NCBI GenBank assembly: GCA_964356195.1
Contig: CAYHGP010000012.1
Location: 1-34,880, forward strand
Reading direction: 5' to 3'
DNA: 34,880 nucleotides
Source: 2-02-FULL-48-14 sp964356195
Lineage (GTDB): Bacteria > Patescibacteriota > Gracilibacteria > UBA1369 > 2-02-FULL-48-14
A model generated the notes under the pieces. The model worked only from the letters and a program-made list of their open reading frames with translations, was not told where the DNA came from and made no database searches. Made by a program: the position numbers and the translations under genes. How positions within the stretch are numbered: the stretch's first letter is position 1; the number at the start of each line of letters is the position of its first letter. Positions 23,618 through 32,042 of the stretch are shown piece by piece.

Positions 23618-25252
23618 ATGACAAACGTCACCAAAATATGTACGGTCAGTGGAAAACCTTTTGTTATTACCGATGCGGATCAAGCGTTTTACGAAAAAAT
23701 TGGGGTTCCCTCCCCGACTTTGAATCCGGAAGAGCGAATGCGCCGGCGTTTGGCTTTTCGAAATGAGCGGAACTTTTATCATCGAAAATGTGATCTCTGT
23801 AAAAAAGAAATCATTGCTATGTATGAGGCCGAGAGTCCTTACACCATTTACTGTCAAAACTGCTTTTGGGGAGACGGATGGGATCCGAAAAACTTCGCGC
23901 AGGAAGTCGACTTTTCACGACCTTTCTTCGAACAGTACGCGGAGCTTCTCAAGAAAGTTCCCCGCATTAGCCTTATGAATAAGGAGCATCAAAATGCGGA
24001 ATATGGAAATTTTTCTTTCCGAAATAAGGATTCCTATCTGGTTACCACGACAGCGTTTTGCGAAGATGCCTTTTACACAAAGCGTTGCTTCAACTCCCGC
24101 AGTATTACAGACTCTGCAAACTCTGCTCAGTGTGAGCTTTGCTACGAAGTTTTGGACTCCCGGAATTGCTACAACTGCCAGTGGGTTCAAAACTCTGCAG
24201 ACTGTAGTGATTGTACTTTGGGTTACAATTTAAAAGGCTGCAAAAATTGCTTCGGTTGTTATAATTTGGCCAACCAAAATTACTGTATCTACAACGAGAA
24301 GTATTCGAAAGAAGACTACGAAAAGAAATTGAAAGAACTTCATGAAAATTTGCCTGCGGAAGTTGAGAAATTTCTTTCATTGAAAACTATCCCGCGGAAA
24401 TTTATGGATGGAGTTAATAATGAAAACTGCAGTGGAGATGCGGTCTACAACTCCAAAAACGCACAGTATTGTTTCGATGTTGCACACATGGAAGACTGCA
24501 AGTTTGTCTTTGACGCCACGCATGTCAAAGATGCTTATGATGTCAATAACGATGATCACTCAGAGTTGGAGTACGAAGCGGGTGGAAGCGAGACCAATTA
24601 TATGTATCGATTTAGCGATATTTGTTGGTTCAATAAGTATCTCACTTACTGCAATCTTTGCTTCAACAGCGAGTACTTGTTTGGATGCGTGGGAATGAAA
24701 AAAAATAAATATTCGATTTTGAATAAGGAATATTCCAAGGAAGATTTTGAAGTTTTACATGCTCAGCTGATCGAACATATGAAGAAAACCGGGGAGTGGG
24801 GCGAGTTTTTCCCTATGACACTTTCGCCGTTCGCTTACAATGAAACGGTGGCCAATGACTACTACCCTTTAAGCAAACTGGAAGCTTGGCAAAGAGGACT
24901 ACAATGGCGAGATGAAAGTGAGAAAACAAGTTACCAAGGTCCCAACCTTTTACCGCCCTTGAATGCGAAGACCACGGGACCCGAAGTGACGAAAAGCATT
25001 TTCACGTGCAGCGTTTCCGGAAAGCTTTATAAAATCACTCCCCAGGAACTAGAACTCTACAAAAAGCTGGATGTGCCTCTTCCCCAAAAGGCTCCTGAAC
25101 AACGTTTCAAAGAACGCATGGCCCGAAAAAATCCTCGTACGCTCTGGGTACGTCCGTGCAATTCTTGCGGAGTGCAATTGGAAACGGCTTACGGACCGGA
25201 CAGAACGGAAAGAATTTTATGCGAACAATGTAATTTAAAGGAGATTTACTGA
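23618..25252 (+). CDS. Cysteine-rich double zinc-ribbon protein, paralogue 4
   Basis: A 544-residue member, first of the second block. N-terminal site one is broken (CTVS/NPEE) but site two is whole (CDLC...CQNC). C-terminal site one is broken (CSVS/APEQ) and site two is whole (CNSC...CEQC). The core shows the clearest 12-residue cysteine register: CELC, CYNC, CSDC and CKNC start 12 residues apart (about residues 170-210). The second core half starts NNENCSGDAVYNSKN, the counterpart of the first half's KEHQNAEY region. It overlaps the next gene by one base (TGATG). Function unknown; intracellular by lack of a signal sequence. Confidence 0.88.
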   Translation: MTNVTKICTVSGKPFVITDADQAFYEKIGVPSPTLNPEERMRRRLAFRNERNFYHRKCDLCKKEIIAMYEAESPYTIYCQNCFWGDGWDPKNFAQEVDFSRPFFEQYAELLKKVPRISLMNKEHQNAEYGNFSFRNKDSYLVTTTAFCEDAFYTKRCFNSRSITDSANSAQCELCYEVLDSRNCYNCQWVQNSADCSDCTLGYNLKGCKNCFGCYNLANQNYCIYNEKYSKEDYEKKLKELHENLPAEVEKFLSLKTIPRKFMDGVNNENCSGDAVYNSKNAQYCFDVAHMEDCKFVFDATHVKDAYDVNNDDHSELEYEAGGSETNYMYRFSDICWFNKYLTYCNLCFNSEYLFGCVGMKKNKYSILNKEYSKEDFEVLHAQLIEHMKKTGEWGEFFPMTLSPFAYNETVANDYYPLSKLEAWQRGLQWRDESEKTSYQGPNLLPPLNAKTTGPEVTKSIFTCSVSGKLYKITPQELELYKKLDVPLPQKAPEQRFKERMARKNPRTLWVRPCNSCGVQLETAYGPDRTERILCEQCNLKEIY

Positions 25253-26898
25253 TGTCGATCATTACTCAAATCTGTCGAGTTTCTGGAAAAGCTTTTGTGA
25301 TTGATGAGGCGGATCAAGCGTTCTACGAAAAGCTGGGCGTACCTTTGCCCACGCTTTGTCCTGAAGAACGAAGGCGCAGACGATTTGCGCATCGTAATGA
25401 ACGAAATCTTTATCACCGAAAATGTGACCTTTCGGGCAAAAGTATTATTTCCAACTTTGCTCCCGAAGGTGGTTTTACCGTTTATGAAATTACGGAATGG
25501 TGGAGCGATAAGTGGGAGGCAAAATCTTACGGACAGGATGTCGATTTTTCACGTCCTTTTTTCGAACAATTCGCGGAGCTCAATAAAAAGGTCCCAAAAC
25601 TTTCCATGTCCGTATGGAACTCGGAGAATAGTAGTTACTGCAACTATGTTGGAAATGTAAAAGACTCTTATTTAATCTTTGGATCGGTGTATAGCGAAAA
25701 GTGTTTTTATGGCTCACCTTACTACTCTTTTGACTGCATCGATACCTTGGTGGTGCGGGAATGTGAACATTGCTACGAATGCATGGACTGCCGAAAACTG
25801 TATGAATGTTTTTACTGCCAAGACTGCCATAGCTCGCGTAATTTAACGTACTGTTTCGATATGCAAGGCTGCAGTGATTGCATCGGCTCGGCGGGACTTC
25901 GCAATAAGCAGTACTGCATTTTTAATGAACAGCTCGACAAAGAAGAGTATGAGAAACAAAAGCAGAGTTTTCAACTCTGTAATCCAAAAATTCAAGACTT
26001 TTTAAAGCAAAAATTGCAGGAATTGAAACTTAAAATTCCTCATCGTTATATGCAAAGTAGACAGACGGAGAATGTCAGCGGGAACTACGTTTTTCAATCT
26101 AAAAATGCAACGAATTGTTACTTTACCGATCGCTCTCAAGACGTGGCCTACTGTATGCAAGTGGTGGACCTGAAAGACTGCTACGACAATAATTTCACGG
26201 AAGAGAATGAACTCTGCTACGAATATTTGGGTGCCTACCAAAATCAGCGCCTGCTTTTCTCCAAGTTTTGCAATAAAGTTTCGGAAAGTATGTACTGTGA
26301 TAGCTGTTTCACCTCGCACCATCTTTTTGGTTGCAGCGGACTACGGAATGCCTCTTACTGTATTTTTAATAAACAATATTCCAAGGAAGAGTACGAAGCG
26401 TTGGTGCCGCGTTTGATTGAGCATATGAAGAAAACTGGCGAATTTGGGGAATTTTTTCCTGTGGCCACTTCCCCTTTTGCTTACAACGAAACTGTGGCAA
26501 ATGAGTACTTCCCGATGCGTGAGGAAACTGCGTTAAAGTGCGGCTACCTCTGGAAAGTGGAGGATGAAATAAACAGTTACCAGGGTCCGGTGCTTGAAAT
26601 TCCGGAAAATATTCAGGAGGTTTCGGACGATATTTTAAAGCAAATTCTCACCTGCGAAGTGAGTGGGAAACTCTACAAACTGATTCCGCAGGAGCTGGAG
26701 TTCTACCGAAAAATGAAACTTCCCATTCCCCGACGCGCGCCCAATCAACGCCACCAAGATCGTCTGGCGCAGCGGAATCCGCAAATTCTATGGATGCGTC
26801 AATGTTCGCTTTGCCAAGCCGAAATTCAAAGCAGCTATTCTCCTGAAAGGCCTGAGAAGGTATACTGTGAGCGCTGTTATTTAGCCTCGGTTTACTAA
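25252..26898 (+). CDS. Cysteine-rich double zinc-ribbon protein, paralogue 5
   Basis: A 548-residue member. Its N-terminal module resembles paralogue 4 (DQAFYEKLGVPLPTLCPEE), suggesting a fairly recent pairwise duplication, yet both N-terminal sites are broken (CRVS/CPEE and CDLS/EITE), as is C-terminal site one (CEVS/APNQ); only the last site remains (CSLC...CERC). The core is very cysteine-rich (CEHCYECMDC, CFYCQDC) and has FGCSGLRNASYCIFNKQYS. It is followed directly by the next gene, TAA-ATG with no spacer. Confidence 0.88.
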   Translation: MSIITQICRVSGKAFVIDEADQAFYEKLGVPLPTLCPEERRRRRFAHRNERNLYHRKCDLSGKSIISNFAPEGGFTVYEITEWWSDKWEAKSYGQDVDFSRPFFEQFAELNKKVPKLSMSVWNSENSSYCNYVGNVKDSYLIFGSVYSEKCFYGSPYYSFDCIDTLVVRECEHCYECMDCRKLYECFYCQDCHSSRNLTYCFDMQGCSDCIGSAGLRNKQYCIFNEQLDKEEYEKQKQSFQLCNPKIQDFLKQKLQELKLKIPHRYMQSRQTENVSGNYVFQSKNATNCYFTDRSQDVAYCMQVVDLKDCYDNNFTEENELCYEYLGAYQNQRLLFSKFCNKVSESMYCDSCFTSHHLFGCSGLRNASYCIFNKQYSKEEYEALVPRLIEHMKKTGEFGEFFPVATSPFAYNETVANEYFPMREETALKCGYLWKVEDEINSYQGPVLEIPENIQEVSDDILKQILTCEVSGKLYKLIPQELEFYRKMKLPIPRRAPNQRHQDRLAQRNPQILWMRQCSLCQAEIQSSYSPERPEKVYCERCYLASVY

Positions 26899-28569
26899 AT
26901 GGAAGAAATCCTCAAACAGGTAACTTGTAAGAATTGTGGCAATGCCTACCCTATTACTCGTGAAGATCTTGCGTTTTACGAGGAGATGAAAGTCCCTGAA
27001 CCTGTGAACTGTCCGGATTGCCGACAGCAACGACGTTTGGCTTGGCGCAACGAGAGGACTCTTTACTCCAGGAAATGCGATGCCACGGGAACTCCGACCC
27101 TTTCGGTTTTTTCTCCTGACAAAAAAGTGGTGGTCTACAAAAATGACTATTGGTATTCCGATCAATGGAATGCCTTCAGTTACGCGCAGGATTTTGACTT
27201 TACACGACCTTTTTTTCAGCAGTTTCAGGATCTTTTACAGCGAGTTCCGCAATTGGCGCTTTCCACTGTGAACACCCTTAATTGCGACTATGTGAATCAG
27301 TGTGGGTGGTCTAAAAATTGTTACCTCATTTTTGAGGCGGATAATAACGAAAATTGCCTCTACGCGAACAATATGTTCGACTGTAAAACCTGCATCGATA
27401 ACCTTCATGTTTACGATTGTGAACTGTGCTATCAATGTATCGATTGTCGACAATGTTATAACCTTAAATTTTCGCAAAATTGCAGCACTTGTACCGAGTC
27501 ATGGTTTTTGAAAAATTGCATCGGCTGCATGAATTGTTTCGGTTGCGTGAACTTAAGAAATAAACAATATTACATCTACAATCAAAAATATTCGAAAGAG
27601 GAGTACTTCGAAAAGCTCAAGCTCTTCCCTATCGACACTGTGGAAGGTCTCCAATCGCTCCAAGAAACATTTTTAAACTATGCGAAACAGTTCCCCCACA
27701 AAAGTATTTTTGGAGTCCAAAATGAAGATTCGAGCGGAGACTATCTTTTCAACACTCAGCGATGTAATTCATGTTTTGATGTGTCCAAAGGACAGGACAG
27801 TAAATATGTTTTCAACGCGCAAAATGTCAAAAAAGTTCATGACATGATGGTTTTCGGCCACGATAAAGGCGTTGAGTACTGTTATGAAAATCACGAGATT
27901 GGAGATTCGGTGAGAAACGTGTGTTTTTCGGATCAAGTATGGAGTGGAGTGAGCAATGTTTGGTATTCAAAATTGTGTATGCAAAACTCTCACGACTTGT
28001 TTGGCTGCATCGGCCTCCGGAAAGCGAGCTACTGCATTTTGAACAAGCAATATACGAAAGAAGAGTATGAGGCCCTTTTGCCAAAAGTGATCGCTCATAT
28101 GCAAAGCACCGGAGAGTGGGGGAATGGCTTTCCTATATGGCTTTCGCCATTTTGTTACAATGAAACGTGTGCGCAGGAATACTACCCCCTCAGCAAAGAA
28201 CAAGCGCTGGCGAATGGATACCCATGGAAGGATGAAGATGTGAAAATTTCTCGTCCGGCGACCGTGCAAGCTCCCCTTCGGATGAGCGAGACCCCTGACA
28301 CTCTTGTGAATGAAGTTTTGGCCTGCTCCGAGTGCAAGAAAAATTACAAAATTGTGGCGCAGGAGCTGACGTTTTACCGTACACAGAATTTGCCTATTCC
28401 ACGGAAGTGTCATGACTGCCGACACAAAGACCGAATGAAGCAGCGAAATCCTCGTAGACTGTGGAACCGCAACTGCATGAAATGTGGAAACCCCATTCAA
28501 ACTTCGTTTGCGCCGGAAAGACCGGAGCCCGTTTTCTGTGAACCGTGTTATTTGGCATCGGTCGACTGA
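26899..28569 (+). CDS. Cysteine-rich double zinc-ribbon protein, paralogue 6
   Basis: A 556-residue member with about 39 Cys. The first N-terminal site (CKNC...CPDC) and both C-terminal sites (CSEC...CHDC; CMKC...CEPC) are whole; the second N-terminal site is lost (CDAT, KNDY). In the core, CKTC, CELC, CIDC-region, CSTC and CIGC follow the 12-residue register (about residues 155-215). Small departures from the family are DFTRPFFQQF for DFSRPFFEQF, GEWGNGFP for GEWGEFFP, and a terminal Asp instead of Tyr. It ends the array 61 bases before the ATPase gene. Confidence 0.88.
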   Translation: MEEILKQVTCKNCGNAYPITREDLAFYEEMKVPEPVNCPDCRQQRRLAWRNERTLYSRKCDATGTPTLSVFSPDKKVVVYKNDYWYSDQWNAFSYAQDFDFTRPFFQQFQDLLQRVPQLALSTVNTLNCDYVNQCGWSKNCYLIFEADNNENCLYANNMFDCKTCIDNLHVYDCELCYQCIDCRQCYNLKFSQNCSTCTESWFLKNCIGCMNCFGCVNLRNKQYYIYNQKYSKEEYFEKLKLFPIDTVEGLQSLQETFLNYAKQFPHKSIFGVQNEDSSGDYLFNTQRCNSCFDVSKGQDSKYVFNAQNVKKVHDMMVFGHDKGVEYCYENHEIGDSVRNVCFSDQVWSGVSNVWYSKLCMQNSHDLFGCIGLRKASYCILNKQYTKEEYEALLPKVIAHMQSTGEWGNGFPIWLSPFCYNETCAQEYYPLSKEQALANGYPWKDEDVKISRPATVQAPLRMSETPDTLVNEVLACSECKKNYKIVAQELTFYRTQNLPIPRKCHDCRHKDRMKQRNPRRLWNRNCMKCGNPIQTSFAPERPEPVFCEPCYLASVD

Positions 28570-28581
28570 CCTGTAGCCCGG

Positions 28582-28610
28582 TTGACCCAAACCTGAAAAT
28601 CTGGTAAAAT
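28582..28610 (+). promoter_or_regulatory. Promoter of the DNA-transfer-type ATPase gene
   Basis: TTGACC (28582-28587), 17 bases, TAAAAT (28605-28610), close to consensus. The predicted start near 28617 leaves about 14 nt before the ATG at 28631. Confidence 0.65.
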
Positions 28611-28630
28611 AGAGTGTTGGTTAATTAATT

Positions 28631-30880
28631 ATGGATTTCCTACAAGTCATTCTCGAGCAGGGTACTCCGGAAATGCCAAAAAAAGAGCATCTGTTTCTTC
28701 AGTTTTTGATCAATCTTCATCACTCGGCGAGTCATAGGCACCTTTCGCTCGAAATGTTCGGATACAACCAGTACACCTATTTCTTCATTTCCTGTGACCC
28801 GGACATTACCAAGCTTGTGGAGGGTTTGATTTATTCCACCTTCCCCAACTGTGAAATTCGGCCCATCAAGGACTATACGACCTTTTATGATCCACAAAAG
28901 CAGTATCTTGTGGGTACACGTGCGGGCTTTGAACTTTCGGATATTTACCCCATTAAAACGTTTGAAGATTTTGAACAGGATTCTCTCTCGGGACTTTTTT
29001 CCGTGGTTTCAAAAATGGGTCGCGAAGATCAAGCCTGGGTACAAATTTTGATTAATCCCGTACACGAAGACTGGAAATACCATTTTGGGCGACGTTGGAG
29101 GATGAAATTGAATAATGTTTTCCGTCGTTTCCGCTTGAAAAACTACGTGCGTCTCAAAGAAAAAGCGACTCACTATCATGAAGAGAATGAAGCCTTTATT
29201 CACAAAAGTGAGCATCATCCGTTTGAAATGGAAGTGCGTTTTGGAGCGGTTTCCGGCAACGCGGAAGTGGCAAAAACCAATTTGCTTGCGCTTGCCAAAG
29301 CATTCTTTCAATTCAATAAAACCGACTACAACGGTTTTGTTTTGGACCGTATGCACACGGGAGCGCCCTTCTTGAAAGAATTCCAAAGTCGTCATATTAA
29401 AAGTCCGCTGATGGTGAGCGCGCATGAATTGGCGACTTTGTTCCACTTCCCAAACTCCGATCATGTGCCTCATGTGGTGCATATGCTTGCGAAAAAACAC
29501 GAGGCTCCAAAAAATCTACCTACCGATTTGGATCCTACCGTGTCTTTGTTTGGAAAAACAAACTACCACAATACCTTCCAAGAATTCGGAATTAAACGTG
29601 AGGATAGACGACGCCACTTATACGCCGTGGGGAAGAGCGGAACCGGTAAGTCGAAACTGCTGGAGTTGCTGATTAAAAGTGATATTGAAGCCGGAAAAGG
29701 AGTGGGCGTTCTCGACCCGCACGGAGACCTTGTGGACAATATTTTGCGCTTTATTCCGGAACATCGCATGAAGGATGTGATTTATTTTGATCCCGGTGAT
29801 ACGGAGTTCCCCATTGCCTTCAACCCGCTTGAAAAAGTGGATGAAAAATTCAAAATGCAGATCACCATCGGGTTTATCGATATTTTTAAAAAGCTCTTCG
29901 GAGGAAACTGGTCCAACCGTTTGGAACACGTACTGCGTTATACCACTTTGGCTCTTTTGGATTCGCCGAATACCACGGTGCTGTCCATCATGAAAATGCT
30001 TTCCGATAAAAACTACCGTCAGAAAATTATTGCGCGCATTGAAGATTCCGTGGTGAAAAATTTCTGGGTGAATGAGTTCGCCGGATGGAGCGAAAAATTT
30101 GACGCGGAAGCCATTACTCCCTTGCTCAACAAAGTGGGTCAGTTGGTGTCCACCAATATGATTCGAAACATCATCGGGCAACCTAAAAATACCTTCCAAA
30201 TTCGCGACGTGATGGACAATCAAAAAATTCTTTTGATGAAAGTTTCAAAGGGACTTTTGGGACAAGAAAATTCCGCTCTGCTCGGTTCCATGATCATCAC
30301 AAAAATCTACCAAGCTGCGATGGCGCGTGCCGATATGCGGGAGGAAGATCGTAAGGATTTTTACTTCTACGTGGATGAGTTTCAAAACTTTGCTACCGAT
30401 ACATTTGCGGAAATTTTGTCCGAAGCGCGTAAGTATCGTTTGTGTTTGACCATCGCCCATCAGTACATTGGGCAGCTGGACCCCATAGTGCGTAAAACGG
30501 TGTTTGGTAACGTGGGTTCCATGGTGAGTTTCCGCGTGGGAGCCGAGGACGCCGCGATCCTTGCGGAAGAGTACACTCCCATCTTTGGAGTGCGTGATAT
30601 TATTAACTTGGGGGTCCGAGAGTTTTACCTCAAAATGTCTATTGATGGAGAGCTGACGGAAGCTTTTTCCGGACGTACGCTCGACATTAAATACAGCATT
30701 AAAGATCATAGCCGCGATATTATTCAGCAGTCTCGAGATGCCTACTGTTTGCCTCGTGAGCAAGTTGAAGAAATGCTGCAAAAATGGGATGAGGGTGTAG
30801 ACGAACCCGCGCAAGCCTCAAACGGTTCGGCCAATAGCGTCATTCAAGAAACAGAGGACTTTGAGATGCCGCTGATTTAA
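28631..30880 (+). CDS. TraG/VirD4-like or DUF87-type P-loop ATPase
   Basis: A 749-residue protein. The N-terminal 320 residues are mixed alpha/beta without a motif I recognise. The ATPase domain has Walker A GKSGTGKS (334-341), DPHGDLVDNIL soon after, Walker B in DFYFYVDE (acidic pair Asp582-Glu583) followed by EFQNF, and a sensor-like TIAHQYIGQLDP. This order fits HerA/TraG-VirD4-type ATPases that pump DNA or assemble secretion and pilus machines. I see no strong N-terminal membrane helices, unlike classical VirD4. No relaxase or other conjugation gene is in the window. The tail from about residue 725 is acidic and low in complexity. It has its own promoter downstream of the array. Confidence 0.85.
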   Translation: MDFLQVILEQGTPEMPKKEHLFLQFLINLHHSASHRHLSLEMFGYNQYTYFFISCDPDITKLVEGLIYSTFPNCEIRPIKDYTTFYDPQKQYLVGTRAGFELSDIYPIKTFEDFEQDSLSGLFSVVSKMGREDQAWVQILINPVHEDWKYHFGRRWRMKLNNVFRRFRLKNYVRLKEKATHYHEENEAFIHKSEHHPFEMEVRFGAVSGNAEVAKTNLLALAKAFFQFNKTDYNGFVLDRMHTGAPFLKEFQSRHIKSPLMVSAHELATLFHFPNSDHVPHVVHMLAKKHEAPKNLPTDLDPTVSLFGKTNYHNTFQEFGIKREDRRRHLYAVGKSGTGKSKLLELLIKSDIEAGKGVGVLDPHGDLVDNILRFIPEHRMKDVIYFDPGDTEFPIAFNPLEKVDEKFKMQITIGFIDIFKKLFGGNWSNRLEHVLRYTTLALLDSPNTTVLSIMKMLSDKNYRQKIIARIEDSVVKNFWVNEFAGWSEKFDAEAITPLLNKVGQLVSTNMIRNIIGQPKNTFQIRDVMDNQKILLMKVSKGLLGQENSALLGSMIITKIYQAAMARADMREEDRKDFYFYVDEFQNFATDTFAEILSEARKYRLCLTIAHQYIGQLDPIVRKTVFGNVGSMVSFRVGAEDAAILAEEYTPIFGVRDIINLGVREFYLKMSIDGELTEAFSGRTLDIKYSIKDHSRDIIQQSRDAYCLPREQVEEMLQKWDEGVDEPAQASNGSANSVIQETEDFEMPLI

Positions 30881-30908
30881 CGGGCGGAGCGAAGCGGAGC
30901 CTATGTCC

Positions 30909-32021
30909 TCAAGTTACAATCTCTTGTAGTTTTTTCTGTTTGACCGCGGCTTCAATTTCCATGGCGATGCGTTCGCCGTAGCTGAGTGATTCGCCCCACA
31001 AGTAGCTGGAATAAGGGGTGAAACGCGTTCCGGGAGAACCGGGAATGCGCATGGAAACATCGAAGATGATGAGTTCTTCACGACCGTTTTCGGATGATAC
31101 GGCGCCTTGTAAAGCGAATGGACCGATGATGCCGGGCTTAGTGTGTTCTTGAGTGGCGTCCACAAATTTTTCTCCGATTTCGAAGGCCTTCTCGACGAGC
31201 GATTCTTTGATGGTTACCGCCACATGGCCCGTTTCAATCATCGTAGGATTGTAGCCTGCCTGCAGCAGTTCTCCTTGGACCGAAGCGCTTAAACGGAGGA
31301 AACCATCGAGGCTCGTTTGTCTGCGCATATCCGTCCCCATGAGCTCGAGTTCGTCGTTGAGAACCGAGTAGAAAAAGTTGAAGTTCACTTGAGCACCAAT
31401 AATGAATTCTTCGATCACCGCTTTTTTCAAACCTTCCTTTGTGATTTGTCCCGATTTGAGCATGGCGTCGGACTTGGCTTTGTAATCTTTTGGATTGAGT
31501 GCGACAAAGAAAGCACGTTCGTAGGAGCGCGTGGCTTCGTTCACTTTCACAATTACGGGACCGTCGATCTTGGCAGGCCCTTCAATAATCTTCGGCATAC
31601 GAATTCCGGCCTTTTGCAGCAGCCAGTACTGATTTTTTTCGACATCGCGCTCTTCCAGACGGACCATGTGGCGCGTGCCGTAAATGGGCACATTAAAATC
31701 GTTTTCTATTTCGTCGAAATTGCAATAAACCCAAAAATAACGGTTGTGAATAAAAATAGTATTTCGCTTTCGCAATTCCTTTTGGACCTCGGGTTTTACA
31801 ATGTCGGCAAATTTATCCACCAAAATCACGTCGTCCACACAACCACGATTGTCGCGGCTTTTGTAATATTCCGAGTAAGTCTTATCGCGGCCTTTTTGGC
31901 AAACGGCGAGGGTTTTGAAGCCCATTTTCTTGGCACCTTCAAGCACGTCCAAAGCCGAGTGACCACCCAGCACACCGATGGTAAGGTTTTTGAGATCGTA
32001 GCCTTTGAGGAGGTCTTTCAT
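30909..32021 (-). CDS. PurP-like ATP-grasp ligase, paralogue
   Basis: A 370-residue protein homologous to archaeal PurP, which uses ATP and formate to make FAICAR in purine synthesis. Seen: TIGVLGGHSALDVLEGAKKMGF at the N-terminus, the ATP-grasp region VIVKVNEATRSYERAFF, IGAQVNFNFFYSVL, GTDMRRQTSLDGF and GPFALQGAV, ending with FDVSMRIPGSPGT. It departs from canonical PurP where the true enzyme has HGSF (here HNRYFWVYC), so its substrate may differ. It follows the canonical copy by 21 bases on the same strand. Paired PurP and PurP-like proteins are known in archaea. Confidence 0.88.
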   Translation of the reverse strand: MKDLLKGYDLKNLTIGVLGGHSALDVLEGAKKMGFKTLAVCQKGRDKTYSEYYKSRDNRGCVDDVILVDKFADIVKPEVQKELRKRNTIFIHNRYFWVYCNFDEIENDFNVPIYGTRHMVRLEERDVEKNQYWLLQKAGIRMPKIIEGPAKIDGPVIVKVNEATRSYERAFFVALNPKDYKAKSDAMLKSGQITKEGLKKAVIEEFIIGAQVNFNFFYSVLNDELELMGTDMRRQTSLDGFLRLSASVQGELLQAGYNPTMIETGHVAVTIKESLVEKAFEIGEKFVDATQEHTKPGIIGPFALQGAVSSENGREELIIFDVSMRIPGSPGTRFTPYSSYLWGESLSYGERIAMEIEAAVKQKKLQEIVT

Positions 32022-32042
32022 AGAAGGTTTTAAGCCACGTAA

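Larger units (their letters stand above)
17929..28569 (+). repeat. Tandem array of six cysteine-rich paralogues, split by a TrmB gene
   Basis: Six plus-strand genes (17929, 19485, 21104, then 23618, 25252, 26899) encode homologous proteins of 518-556 aa. Within each block the genes touch or overlap by one base (TGATG, TAATG, TGATG, TAA-ATG). All share N-terminal RNER and DFxRPFFxQF, two copies of a Y-x-I-x-N-K-x-Y-x-K/E-E-E-Y-like stretch, GEWGEFFP-like and YNETVA-like motifs, and a C-terminal CE-x-C-Y/N-L ending. Divergence is high and cannot come from recent gene conversion. Confidence 0.9.

Noticed and set aside
17929..28569. The array as a transposon or integron cassette series.
   Set aside because: No terminal inverted repeats, integrase, attC-like sites or target duplications were seen; genes overlap by single bases, unlike cassettes.
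30881..30908. A GC-rich repeat (GCGGAGC twice) after the ATPase gene as a terminator.
   Set aside because: The two units are direct, not inverted, and there is no T-run, so no terminator hairpin can be supported.
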